DNA of 64,000 nt from Oscillospiraceae bacterium (GCA_017436035.1 JAFSDV010000033.1:1-64000), one strand, 5' to 3'. Shown: positions 50,259-60,408, numbered from the stretch's first letter. Program-made: numbers and translations. Notes: generated by a model from the sequence alone, not told the origin.

Positions 50259-52175
50259 TTAGTTCCACCAATCGTCAGCGGTCATAGCCTCGTGCTTGAT
50301 AAGGCTGCCGGTAGAGGTGTACTCCGTCGCCCCATTCGCATAAAACAGATTGTGGTAACGGAAGTAGGCATCTCCTGCGCCGCGGTTGTCTACAATCGCA
50401 CCTGCATTGTTTACGTTTACAACACAGTTTTCCACATACATATATGCAGGATACTTCACTCCACCCACATCATTGTTACCGTTTACATAAAATGCTGCTG
50501 TAGAATTATCGTCAATAATTAAATCATAGCATTTCACTTTAGATCTGCGAATTGACTGCACTGCACCGTTATCCTTTAATTGCCAAAGGTTGCCGCTGCC
50601 GTTGCTGACTTTCGCATCCAGGTGAAGGTTGCGAATCGTTACCTGAATATGGTCGGTGAGAGCTTTACCGCTGCCTCCGCTGACGTTGATCAGATGTCGG
50701 TGGCTGCTGTTAGTACTGGTCGTTCCCTGCTTGATCAGGCTGATCTCCTCGGGATTGCCCAAGCCGATGATATCCATACTGCCGTAAATATCCAAACGTC
50801 TTTGCTCTTTGTAGATGCCGGGAAGAATATACAGGGTTCCGTGGTCGTAGTCGTTGAGTGTCAATACTGCAGATGTGCAAAGGGTGTTGTTATTGATCTT
50901 TTTTACAGCAGGGATATTTGCATTTTCAAACGTGTAATCAAGACCGCCGTCATCTGCATCACCAACAATAATAGAGGTAGCACGCTCGCTGACTACATAA
51001 TACTTTCTGCCATCCTTCACATAATCAACGGCAATATATTCGGAATCGGTTTCTGCCAGGCTTGCATCGAACTCCACAGGATTCTTGCCTACGAACATAC
51101 CCTTGGTAATGCGGAATTGACCGCCATCTTCCGTGTATTCCAGCGGGAAGGAAGGATCAACATAATCCACATACTTAATTTCAAAGGGACTGAAATGAGG
51201 GGTCGTGAAGCTGATCGTGCCGGTCGTTTGGTCGAATGTCAGGTTATTAACAGACTTTCCGTTGTGCAAAACTTCCGTTATCTTTACAAAGGGATGGGGC
51301 ATTTGGATGGCAACAGGATACTCCACCCCGGAAGCTGTTACCGGATTGTCGTTACGCAGCAATTCCATTTCAAGCTTCGTCGTAGCATTGCCATTGACGT
51401 TCGAAATTTCGATTTTTTCTTCGGGAAGCTCCAGCTCATATTCGCCCTCCGGTGCATCAGAAGGGATATGGATCACTGCCTTAAACATACTGTTTTCCGC
51501 GCGCACAGAAGACGGTTTACCCAAAGGATACTCCGCGTTCAAATCATACTGATCGTTGAAGCTGTCACGCTCAACAGCGTCCTGGGTTGCAAGCACAGTC
51601 AGGTCGAAATTGACCTCGCCGCCCTGATACTTGTTGCCTGCTTCCTCGTTCATATGGATCACCAGCGCGAAATAATGGGTTGCACCGGCCGCAAGGGAAA
51701 CATCACCGGAAACCGCCTGTTTACCAACCACAACAGCATTTCCGTCGACCCAGCTCTTAACGGAATCAGGCTGCGCATCAGCGATGATGGCATACTCCAT
51801 GACCTCATAAAGATCCTTGCTTACATTCTCGACCTCAAGGGCAGCCTTGTATTTCAGAGCAAGAGAGCCGTTGTTTTTGATCGCGAGGTAAGCCACCTGC
51901 GTTTTGCCAGGCTCCCAAAGGGTCTCTCCGTTTATATTCTGTGCGATAGAACCTGCGCCAAAAATAGGCTTGTCACTATTGCTGATGTCAGCATAGTCTG
52001 CTCCATCGTACATAAGCAGCTGAATATCCAACGTACCTGCCTGGATCTTGTTATTTGCAGAGGTAACGCTGTCGGTAAACCAAGCGAAGGTGCTGCCAAT
52101 AAGCATTGAAACGCACAGCAGCAGAGAAAGTGCGCTAAGCAGTAACGCTTGCTTTGTACTTTTCCGTTTTGTCAT
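50259..52175 (-). CDS. Large TasA-type exported protein (638 residues)
   Basis: Starts MTKRKSTKQALLLSALSLLL with AAAGGAGG upstream; the SipW-type signal ends IGSTFAWFTDSVTSANNKIQ. Residues 30-210 form a TasA-like beta domain (VAYLAIKNNGSLALKYKAAL). Residues 210-330 form a further beta module (SDAPEGEYELELPEEKIEIS, then TLTFDQTTGTISFTTPHFSP). The C-terminal third resembles a right-handed beta-helix of pectate-lyase type (IRNLHLDAKVSNGSGNLWQL; IIDDNSTAAFYVNGNNDVGG). It is a large surface fibre or adhesin partner of the 723-residue protein. Confidence 0.8.
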   Translation of the reverse strand: MTKRKSTKQALLLSALSLLLCVSMLIGSTFAWFTDSVTSANNKIQAGTLDIQLLMYDGADYADISNSDKPIFGAGSIAQNINGETLWEPGKTQVAYLAIKNNGSLALKYKAALEVENVSKDLYEVMEYAIIADAQPDSVKSWVDGNAVVVGKQAVSGDVSLAAGATHYFALVIHMNEEAGNKYQGGEVNFDLTVLATQDAVERDSFNDQYDLNAEYPLGKPSSVRAENSMFKAVIHIPSDAPEGEYELELPEEKIEISNVNGNATTKLEMELLRNDNPVTASGVEYPVAIQMPHPFVKITEVLHNGKSVNNLTFDQTTGTISFTTPHFSPFEIKYVDYVDPSFPLEYTEDGGQFRITKGMFVGKNPVEFDASLAETDSEYIAVDYVKDGRKYYVVSERATSIIVGDADDGGLDYTFENANIPAVKKINNNTLCTSAVLTLNDYDHGTLYILPGIYKEQRRLDIYGSMDIIGLGNPEEISLIKQGTTSTNSSHRHLINVSGGSGKALTDHIQVTIRNLHLDAKVSNGSGNLWQLKDNGAVQSIRRSKVKCYDLIIDDNSTAAFYVNGNNDVGGVKYPAYMYVENCVVNVNNAGAIVDNRGAGDAYFRYHNLFYANGATEYTSTGSLIKHEAMTADDWWN

Positions 52176-52252
52176 TTTTATGACCTCCTTTGTGATTTAT
52201 GCTGGTATTGGGTAGATCCCTATGCTTGTTGACTTTGCTTAAGGTCCTCTTT

Positions 52253-52322
52253 CGGCAATCAAAAGACACAAGTCGTTTTCTTATGTCCTTTGGTTGCCGC
52301 CCATCCAAAAAGGATGGGACGG
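52253..52322 (-). repeat. Two-hairpin intergenic element, copy 2
   Basis: The stem beginning CGGCAATCAAAAGACA (52253-52268) pairs with TGTCCTTTGGTTGCCG (52284-52299), with compensating changes relative to copies 1 and 3. The second hairpin is CCCATCC/GGATGGG (52300-52306 with 52312-52318), closed by ACGG. It lies just before the 638-residue protein gene. Confidence 0.75.
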
Positions 52323-52349
52323 CGTGCGAGATAAAAATGGAAGAGAGGT

Positions 52350-52589
52350 TTAACTTTTTACAAAGGGAATCAGCGACAGCCACAGCCGCTTCCTTTTGTG
52401 AATATAGTACCGCTGCTCCCGACCCTCTGTGCGACGGATCTCGTCATTGAGGTACTGCAGCGTTCTGGAAAATGTGTTCAAAAACTGCACAAACCGAATA
52501 AGCACAGCAATCAGCAGCAATACAAAAACAATTCCAGCCAGAAAATAAATCTGTACATCGATTCCACTTATAGGCAACGCTATATTCAC
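52350..52589 (-). CDS. Small membrane protein of the fibre operon
   Basis: A 79-residue protein starting with GTG after GAAAGGAATCCG. One membrane helix (YFLAGIVFVLLLIAVLIRFV) is followed by a basic cytoplasmic tail (RTEGREQRYYIHKRKRLWLS). It may help localise the secretion or processing machinery. No family recognised. Confidence 0.6.
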   Translation of the reverse strand: MNIALPISGIDVQIYFLAGIVFVLLLIAVLIRFVQFLNTFSRTLQYLNDEIRRTEGREQRYYIHKRKRLWLSLIPFVKS

Positions 52590-52623
52590 CGGATTCCTTT
52601 CTCTTGGATATCAAAAAGCTCTT

Positions 52624-52713
52624 TTATCCTTCTGTTCTGCCTATGCTGACAACAGCCATAATCACAAACACAACCCCTCCGCCGAGGATCGCGCCCAACA
52701 CAAACTGGATCAT
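52624..52713 (-). CDS. 29-residue membrane peptide, DUF3789-like
   Basis: Start ATG 52713 with GGAGG upstream, overlapping the stop of the signal peptidase gene (ATGA). The product is one glycine-spaced membrane helix (MIQFVLGAILGGGVVFVIMA) and a short tail, the DUF3789 pattern. Too short for normal gene calling. The coupling to the peptidase gene and strong ribosome binding site support it. Role unknown. Confidence 0.6.
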   Translation of the reverse strand: MIQFVLGAILGGGVVFVIMAVVSIGRTEG

Positions 52714-53450
52714 TGGCAGACCTCCTCACCGGTTTTCTGTGTGCTTTCCGCCGTTTCAGCTGTTTCAGCCGCGGCAGAAACCGGCTGCATACCTTCCAGC
52801 TGTGCTTTAAGCGCTCTCAGCTCTTCCAGCATCCGAACGTTTTCCGCTTTCTCTGCCTCGAGCCGGTCCTTTTCCGCCTGCATTTCTTCCATCTGCTCTT
52901 TTTTATATCTGCGGAACAGATTGAAGAAGCGCACACCTTCATAAAGGATGATCAGCATAAAGGGAATAAAAATGCACACAAAGTATCCGGGAGTAGATTT
53001 TAAGAAGTTGAAAAATCTGCCCAGCACAGGAATCCGCCCCTGATACTGACCCAGAACATACGGGTATGTAACAACGGTCTGATCATCGGTATCGGTAGTC
53101 GTACCGTAAGTGATAAATCCGGGGTTGCCCTCAGCGTCGGTGGTCAGCTTGCGGATTTTATGGGTAATGGTTTCACCGAAGCTGTTGGCATCCTGAGACA
53201 TAAAGGTAATAATATCGCCCGGGCGCAGCTTAGACGGATCTGTTTCCTTGACCAGGATCAGGTCACCGGCATTAAAATCGGTCGCTGCCATTGAGTCCGA
53301 ATTGACGATGTACATTTTATAGCCAAACAGCGTCCGATCGTTGCGGTTAAAGGTGGTGACAGAAATAACCGTAAAGATCATCATAGATACCGCCAGCAGT
53401 ACAACAAGCCAGACCAGTGTTGTTTTGATAATACTGAACGCTTTTTTCAT
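52710..53450 (-). CDS. Second SipW-type signal peptidase I
   Basis: The start MKKAFSIIKTTLVWLVVLLA at 53450 overlaps the tetR stop (ATGA). The 246-residue enzyme has catalytic Ser in MYIVNSDSMAATDFNAGDLI and His in ETITHKIRKL instead of Lys, again SipW/ER-type. The C-terminal half is a membrane helix (GYFVCIFIPFMLIILYEGVR) and a long coiled coil (EEMQAEKDRLEAEKAENVRM). A second copy suggests that the operon uses two peptidases with different specificity, or that they work as a complex through the coiled coils. Confidence 0.88.
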   Translation of the reverse strand: MKKAFSIIKTTLVWLVVLLAVSMMIFTVISVTTFNRNDRTLFGYKMYIVNSDSMAATDFNAGDLILVKETDPSKLRPGDIITFMSQDANSFGETITHKIRKLTTDAEGNPGFITYGTTTDTDDQTVVTYPYVLGQYQGRIPVLGRFFNFLKSTPGYFVCIFIPFMLIILYEGVRFFNLFRRYKKEQMEEMQAEKDRLEAEKAENVRMLEELRALKAQLEGMQPVSAAAETAETAESTQKTGEEVCQ

Positions 53451-54046
53451 TGCACGACACACGCCCCTTCATTTCTAAAGTATTGCTTAACGGATGCATA
53501 AATCACACGGAATAGATATTCCGCATAAGCTTCCTCATTAGGCATTTGCCCGTTATGGACCTGCACCGCAAAATTGAGCATGACGCTTAATATATAATTG
53601 AGGATCATCCACACATCCACATCATCCCGAAACGCCTTCGAGAAGATCTCTGCAAGGGGTTGATAGCGCATCTTATGATCCTCAACCGAGTATTTTTCAA
53701 AATAGGGCGAGTAATAGTATCGGACAAAAGCAAGGCACTTTTCCCGATTTCCAAGCAAAAAATCCCACATGGCTGAAAAATAGAACATACAGCGGGTTTC
53801 ATATCCCATCTGATTGATGTACATGACCGGCGCATGCAGCATGGCTTTAGCCACCAGCTCCTCGTCCAGCAATTCAAACGCTTTTGAAAGAAGATCTTCC
53901 TTATTGGAAAAGGAGCGGTAAATATACGCTTCGTTAATACCTGTCCCTGCAACAATTGCTTTGGTAGTAGTCTTGTCAAGGCCTTCATTAGCAATGACAG
54001 TAATTGTTCTTGCAAGCAAGGTCTCTCTTGTGCTCTGCGGGCTCAC
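53447..54046 (-). CDS. TetR-family regulator of the fibre operon
   Basis: A 199-residue protein starting with GTG. N-terminal helix-turn-helix: TRETLLARTITVIANEGLDK, then TTTKAIVAGTGINEAYIYRS and FSNKEDLLSKAFELLDEEL, a textbook TetR domain. The C-terminal ligand-binding part contains CMFYFSAMWDFLLGN, but no ligand can be inferred. It is the first gene of the operon and overlaps the signal peptidase start. An inverted repeat GTAGTA-AA-TACTAT at 54070-54083 in its leader is a possible autoregulatory operator. Confidence 0.85.
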   Translation of the reverse strand: MSPQSTRETLLARTITVIANEGLDKTTTKAIVAGTGINEAYIYRSFSNKEDLLSKAFELLDEELVAKAMLHAPVMYINQMGYETRCMFYFSAMWDFLLGNREKCLAFVRYYYSPYFEKYSVEDHKMRYQPLAEIFSKAFRDDVDVWMILNYILSVMLNFAVQVHNGQMPNEEAYAEYLFRVIYASVKQYFRNEGACVVQ

Positions 54047-54094
54047 ATTAGTCGTCCCTTCTTTGGAATATAGTATTTACTACACGGGATTTAG

Positions 54095-54162
54095 AAAAAA
54101 ACGCAAACCTGCGCCGTGACCACTTTAAGTGATACAAGGCGCAGGCTCTAGGGCACAGGCTC
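54095..54162 (-). terminator. Attenuator-like terminator module B before tetR
   Basis: In the leftward transcript a duplicated GAGCCUGyGCC arm (54138-54162) is followed by its partner GGCGCAGG (54115-54108) and UUUGCGUUUUUUU. It lies between the KTR-like gene and tetR. A sister module lies upstream of the KTR-like gene. The layout suggests controlled readthrough into the fibre operon. Confidence 0.6.
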
Positions 54163-54327
54163 AGGAACAATATTTACAATACTTTCTTTACCGCATCGTT
54201 TGCACTTGATCGGCAGATCCTTAACTTCCGTGGTGGGAAGCAGCCACAATACTGTATGCTTTCCACAGATCGGGCACAGAAAACGCCTTTGATTTTCTTT
54301 ATTACCCTCTACTAGTTCTTTTGCCAA
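54148..54327 (-). CDS. Small zinc-ribbon protein, Cys-rich KTR-like
   Basis: A 59-residue product starting TTG at 54327 (GGGGTGG upstream), below the usual gene-calling limit. Four cysteines in two CxxC pairs (FLCPICGKHTVLWLLPTT; IKCKRCGKESIVNIVPEPVP) resemble the small Cys-rich KTR proteins found beside mobile elements and regulators in gut Firmicutes. It lies between two terminator modules and downstream of the invertible promoter, so it is the first gene the promoter meets. It might be an RNA- or RNA-polymerase-binding factor; this is inference. Confidence 0.55.
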   Translation of the reverse strand: MAKELVEGNKENQRRFLCPICGKHTVLWLLPTTEVKDLPIKCKRCGKESIVNIVPEPVP

Positions 54328-54392
54328 CTCATTCCCACCCCATTATATATATTGTTTTGATCTGAGGGCTGTTGGAGACTTCGCTGCGGTTG

Positions 54393-54457
54393 AAAAAAAG
54401 CACCCGCACCATAATCGCACACAGCGATCCATGGCACAGGCTCTAAGGCGCAGGCTC
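54393..54457 (-). terminator. Attenuator-like terminator module A
   Basis: In the leftward transcript a 25-bp region with two GAGCCUGyGCC arms (54457-54433, 22 of 25 positions identical to module B) precedes a hairpin with inner ATCGC/GCGAT and outer wobble-rich stem, then GCUUUUUUU (54399-54393). It is the first barrier after the invertible promoter. Sequence 54458-54605 holds no gene. Confidence 0.6.
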
Positions 54458-54605
54458 AAATCTGGTATTCAAATATACCCCTCGTTGCAGCTTCAATACA
54501 AGATCGTATCTGCTTGGACTTCATTCTATCAAATCTCACTTGATTTTGCAACTGTTTTTTTCATTTTCTTCAGATATATTCTTGCAATGTCGTTATAGAA
54601 ACGTC

Positions 54606-54981
54606 ACCACATAATTCGCATTATGTGGTAACACAACTTATAAAAACCACATAATTCGCATTATGTGGTATTGTGTTTATGGCGCGTACATATGTGCATT
54701 AGATTATACACGTTGACATTCGGTGTGTCAAGTTCTTGAATGTAGAAATAGGAACCGATCGCTGACGGTTTTTTGTGCAATCATATAAATAAACAGCACA
54801 AGAACGCCCTCTATAAAGCCAAAAAAACTTTTGGGAGCAGAGGGCGTACTTGTACTGCGCAGTATTTCTATTAACGGTGAAGTAAGAAAAAACGCTTTTT
54901 GCATCAGGCAATAACTTACCACATAATGCGAATTATGTGGTTTTTATAAGTTGTGTTACCACATAATGCGAATTATGTGGT
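54606..54981. repeat. Invertible segment bounded by perfect 65-bp inverted repeats
   Basis: The left repeat 54606-54670 and the right repeat 54917-54981 are exact reverse complements. Each contains two 24-bp near-palindromes (starts 54606, 54646, 54918, 54958) with arms ACCACATAAT/ATTATGTGGT around an asymmetric TCGC (TGCG-type orientation on the right), spaced 40 bp start to start. The 246 bp between the repeats hold the promoter described next, a TTGACA-7-TGTCAA inverted repeat and an ACGCCCTCT/AGAGGGCGT hairpin (54804-54847). The recombinase gene ends 13 bp beyond the right repeat. This is the layout of a phase-variable inverton. Confidence 0.92.
54703..54731 (-). promoter_or_regulatory. 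Consensus promoter inside the invertible segment, pointing at the fibre operon
   Basis: On the minus strand TTGACA (54731-54726), a 17-bp spacer and TATAAT (54708-54703) form an exact sigma-A consensus promoter with start near 54696, reading leftward through the repeat toward the KTR-like gene and tetR. In this assembly the switch is therefore ON. After inversion the promoter would face the 3' end of the recombinase gene. A weaker plus-strand TTGACA-17-TTGAAT (54713-54741) overlaps it. Confidence 0.88.
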
Positions 54982-54993
54982 AATCTTTTATGA

Positions 54994-55833
54994 TCAGATC
55001 ACCAATCCAAGGCGCTCGATTTTCCGGCGGTGTTCTGTTCCGGTTGACATAATATAAATGCGGGTCGTTTCAATGCTGGCATGGCCAAGAATGTCCGCCA
55101 ATTTTGCAATATCCTTTTCAATCCCATAAAACGTCCGGGCGAAAAGCTTTCTTAAATTATGAGGAAAAACCTTCGATGGCGCAACTCCTGCCCTATAGCA
55201 CAGCTTTTTCATTGCAGACCAGATATTGCTGCGGTCCAAGGGCGCGCCGTTGCGGGTTACAAAAATCGAACCGGCGGTGATCCCGTTCTTTTTCGCAAAG
55301 GACAACAACATACTTTTCAGCTTGCCCGGAACGAGGATCGTCCGGGTTTTGCTTTTGCACCGAACAGATACCTCTCCCCTGCACACTGCTTCTACGGTAA
55401 AGTATTTCAGCTCCGACACCCGGATTCCGGTCCCGCAAATAGTCTGCAGTACAAGCTTAAGCTGCGGCTGCTTCCCGGATGCCTGCAGCAGCCGCAGGTA
55501 TTCTGCCTTTGTCAGCTCCTGATCCTCCGCGCAATACAGCTGCCGCTGGCAGCGCAGATTTTTAACCTTACAATCCGTCCAGCCCAAGAAATCCAAAAAG
55601 CTGTTCAGAGCTGCCAGCATAGAGTTTACCGAGCGCAGGGCATAATGTTGTTCCTGCAGAAAGCTTTTGTACGCAAGTGTCAGCTCCTTTGTTATAACAG
55701 CGCCATTTGCAAAACCCAAAAAGGTCCTTGTGTCTCTGAGATATTTCTCAACAGTTGCCGCACTTTTTTCTTCCATCAACAGATGGGTATAGAAATCCTT
55801 TAGCTTCTGTGCTGTAATTCTTCGATTTTCCAT
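54994..55833 (-). CDS. Tyrosine recombinase (site-specific invertase)
   Basis: A 279-residue recombinase with a short N-terminal core-binding domain (LKDFYTHLLMEEKSAATVEK) and a catalytic domain. Catalytic residues: Arg in CGTGIRVSELKYFTVEAV, HxxR in FPHNLRKLFARTFYGIEK, His in LADILGHASIETTRIYIMST and the Tyr of RIYIMS. The size and lack of an arm-binding domain match invertases that flip promoters, rather than phage integrases. It is the only recombinase close to the inverted repeats and is most likely the enzyme that recombines them. AGGAGG precedes the start. Sequence 55834-56028 holds an AATACACC hairpin but no gene. Confidence 0.92.
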   Translation of the reverse strand: MENRRITAQKLKDFYTHLLMEEKSAATVEKYLRDTRTFLGFANGAVITKELTLAYKSFLQEQHYALRSVNSMLAALNSFLDFLGWTDCKVKNLRCQRQLYCAEDQELTKAEYLRLLQASGKQPQLKLVLQTICGTGIRVSELKYFTVEAVCRGEVSVRCKSKTRTILVPGKLKSMLLSFAKKNGITAGSIFVTRNGAPLDRSNIWSAMKKLCYRAGVAPSKVFPHNLRKLFARTFYGIEKDIAKLADILGHASIETTRIYIMSTGTEHRRKIERLGLVI

Positions 55834-56028
55834 TTTGTTTCCTCCTAAAATCGGATTAACGCTTCATTAGGTAGTATGCCTCCGTTTCACTGTTTCTCAT
55901 TCAGGGGCTTCGGCATTTGGTTTCCAAAAGTCTGTAACAGCAAAAATACACCGCCGTGTGTTACGGTTTTGCGTTATAGCATACCGCAGCCCAAGGTGGT
56001 GTATTTTTTGATGCAGCTTTTCCGCCTG

Positions 56029-56066
56029 TAAAAAGGCGCAGGCGGACAGCTGCTTGCTGTCCGCCT
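56029..56066 (-). terminator. Terminator of the atp operon
   Basis: A perfect 11-bp stem AGGCGGACAGC/GCTGTCCGCCT (56040-56050 with 56056-56066) followed on the minus strand by GCGCCTTTTTAC, 15 bp after the atpC stop. Confidence 0.8.
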
Positions 56067-56081
56067 GGATGCCCGGTGTGC

Positions 56082-58005
<1,924 letters not shown>

Positions 58006-58014
58006 TTATACTTT

Positions 58015-58860
58015 TTACGAGCCGGCGACGATCTCAGTAATTTCCTGAGTAATCGCTGCCTGTCTTGCCCGGTTAAACTGCAGGCTTAGCTCCCCGATCA
58101 TCTCATCGGCATTCTGTGTAGCAGAGTCCATTGCCGTCCGCCTTGCCGCCTGCTCCGAAGCCCGGCTTTCACACAGCGCACCGTATAAAACACCGCCTAA
58201 ATACTCCGGAACGATGGCTTCAAATACCGCTGTGCTGTCCGGCTCATAGAGCATATCGCTTTGCACGCCCCCTGCTTTCTCCGTCTGCGCGTACTGCAGA
58301 GGCAGCAGCGGCAGGGTTTCCGGCACTTGGGACAGCACGGAAATAAAATTGGTATAGGCTACATACAGTTCATCAAACTCGCCGGCTAAATATTGTTTGC
58401 ACAGGGTCTTTGCCATGGTAAAGCAATCACCGATGGACACATCCTCAGCAAACACATTCGCCTCCGTCAGCACCGGAATATGATGGGCTTTGAAGTAGTC
58501 CACCGCCTTTTTCCCGATAGGAAGCACCGCCGCGTCCTTCCCCTGGATCTGCGCCATAACCTGCTTAAAGACGTTGCTGTTATAACCGCCGGCAAGACCT
58601 CTGTCGCCTGCAATAACGATATACGCACTTTTTTTAACAGGACGCTTCACCAAATAAGGGGCGGAAAACTCCTTGTTCGTGCCAACAATATCACGGATGG
58701 CAGTATAGAGTATTTCAAAGTAAGGCCGGGAAGAAAGCACCTGTGCCTGCGCACGGCGAAGCTTGGAGGCAGCCACCATTTCCATTGCTTTGGTGATCTG
58801 CTTGGTAGATTCCATGCTCCTGATCCGGTTTTTGATTTCCTTTGTGGAAACACCAGCCAT
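58015..58860 (-). CDS. atpG: ATP synthase F1 gamma subunit
   Basis: A 281-residue protein (MAGVSTKEIKNRIRSMESTK, QITKAMEMVAASKLRRAQAQ). The N- and C-terminal helices form the central coiled-coil shaft (FNRARQAAITQEITEIVAGS), with a Rossmann-like domain between (IVIAGDRGLAGGYNSNVFKQ). It couples the c-ring to the catalytic sites. The atpA gene ends 15 bp upstream. Confidence 0.94.
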   Translation of the reverse strand: MAGVSTKEIKNRIRSMESTKQITKAMEMVAASKLRRAQAQVLSSRPYFEILYTAIRDIVGTNKEFSAPYLVKRPVKKSAYIVIAGDRGLAGGYNSNVFKQVMAQIQGKDAAVLPIGKKAVDYFKAHHIPVLTEANVFAEDVSIGDCFTMAKTLCKQYLAGEFDELYVAYTNFISVLSQVPETLPLLPLQYAQTEKAGGVQSDMLYEPDSTAVFEAIVPEYLGGVLYGALCESRASEQAARRTAMDSATQNADEMIGELSLQFNRARQAAITQEITEIVAGS

Positions 58861-58875
58861 TGAGGGCCTCCTTCC

Positions 58876-60390
58876 TTACTGGGTTACAGTAAATTCTCCA
58901 AGGAGCGCATCCAGCGCAGCCTTCAGCTCGGCTTCCGTATCCGGCTCCAATTTGCCGGTGGTCCGGATCGCCGTCAGCACATCCATGTGCTGATTGTCCA
59001 TAAATTCCCGCAGACGCAGCTCAAACTCCGGGATCTGATCTACCCGGATGTTATTCAGGTAGCCATTCGTCACCGCATACAGCACACAGACCTGATGGGC
59101 CACCTCAACAGGGGCGTTGTTCTTCTGCTTCAGCACCGCCACGATCCGCTCGCCCAGCGCAAGTCGGGCTTTGGTGTCCGCATCCAGATCAGAGCCGAAC
59201 TGGGCAAAGCTCTGCAGCTCCCGATACTGGGAGTACAGCAGCTTCAGGCTGCCCGCCACCTTCTTCATTGCCTTGATCTGGGCATCACCGCCAACACGGG
59301 AAACGGAAATACCGGGGTTGACCGCAGGCATAACACCGGCGTTAAACAGCTCGGTCTCCAGGAAGATCTGTCCGTCGGTAATGGAGATCACGTTGGTGGG
59401 AATGTATGCAGAAACGTCACCGGCCTGTGTTTCGATGATCGGCAAAGCGGTCAGACTGCCGCCGCCCAGCTCGTCGGACAGCTGCGCTGCCCGCTCCAGC
59501 AGCCGGGAGTGGAGGTAAAACACGTCACCGGGATACGCCTCCCGTCCGGGGGGACGGCGAATCAGCAGAGAGATTGCACGGTATGCCACCGCGTGCTTGC
59601 TCAGATCGTCGTAAATGACCAGCACATCCTTGCCCTGATACATCAGGTGCTCACCCATGGTGCAGCCGCAGTAAGGGGCGATATACTGCATGGGCGCAAG
59701 CTCCGATGCGGTAGCGGAAACCACGATGGTATAGTCCATCGCACCGCCCAGTGTCAGGTTTTCAACCACCTGTGCCACCGTGGAACGCTTCTGACCGATA
59801 GCAACATAAATACAGATCACATTCTTTCCCTTTTGGTTCAGAATGGTATCGGTAGCAATGGTAGACTTACCGGTCTGACGGTCGCCGATGATCAGCTCAC
59901 GCTGTCCTCTGCCAATGGGGATCATGGCATCGATCGCCTTGATGCCGGTCTGCAAAGGACGGCTGACGTGCTTTCTTTCGATAATGCCGGGCGCAGGCAT
60001 TTCAATGGGGCGGTATGCTTCCGCTTCGATCGTGCCCTTTCCGTCAATGGGCTCGCCCAGCGCGTTGACAACACGACCAATCAAGCCCTGTCCGACAGGC
60101 ACAGAAACCACCTTGCCGGTACGCTTGACCGTATCGCCTTCCTTGATGCCGCTGTCATTACCCAAAACAACAACGGACACCGTATCCTCTTCCAGATTTT
60201 GTGCCATGCCGTAAGCGCCGTTGGGGAACTCCACCAGCTCACCGGCCATGCATTTTTCCATACCGGAAACCTTGGCGATGCCGTCACCAACCAGAATGAC
60301 CACACCGGTCTCACTTGTTTCCAGCTTCATTTCGTAGTTTTTAATTTGACTGCGAATGATTTTTGTAATTTCCTCGGGTCGTAATTCCAT
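58876..60390 (-). CDS. atpA: ATP synthase F1 alpha subunit
   Basis: A 504-residue protein. P-loop [18 protein letters not shown], the Walker B region [40 protein letters not shown] and the C-terminal EFTVTQ are all family-typical. It carries non-catalytic nucleotide sites and holds the stator. Start [20 protein letters not shown]; the gene is 18 bp from atpH. Confidence 0.96.
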   Translation of the reverse strand: MELRPEEITKIIRSQIKNYEMKLETSETGVVILVGDGIAKVSGMEKCMAGELVEFPNGAYGMAQNLEEDTVSVVVLGNDSGIKEGDTVKRTGKVVSVPVGQGLIGRVVNALGEPIDGKGTIEAEAYRPIEMPAPGIIERKHVSRPLQTGIKAIDAMIPIGRGQRELIIGDRQTGKSTIATDTILNQKGKNVICIYVAIGQKRSTVAQVVENLTLGGAMDYTIVVSATASELAPMQYIAPYCGCTMGEHLMYQGKDVLVIYDDLSKHAVAYRAISLLIRRPPGREAYPGDVFYLHSRLLERAAQLSDELGGGSLTALPIIETQAGDVSAYIPTNVISITDGQIFLETELFNAGVMPAVNPGISVSRVGGDAQIKAMKKVAGSLKLLYSQYRELQSFAQFGSDLDADTKARLALGERIVAVLKQKNNAPVEVAHQVCVLYAVTNGYLNNIRVDQIPEFELRLREFMDNQHMDVLTAIRTTGKLEPDTEAELKAALDALLGEFTVTQ

Positions 60391-60408
60391 AGTGTACCTA
60401 CCCTCTAA

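Noticed and set aside
46326..52322. Cyclic-di-GMP or other known riboswitch at the two-hairpin elements
   Set aside because: No match to the conserved cores that I know; the elements lie between genes inside an operon, not only at its front.
54699..54922. Two open frames of 64-70 codons inside the invertible segment
   Set aside because: They overlap each other in different frames, cover the promoter and hairpin, and lack ribosome binding sites; the segment is regulatory.
54994..55833. A second prophage or transposon integrase
   Set aside because: No phage or transfer genes are linked to it, it lacks an arm-binding domain, and the inverted repeats next to it fit an invertase better.
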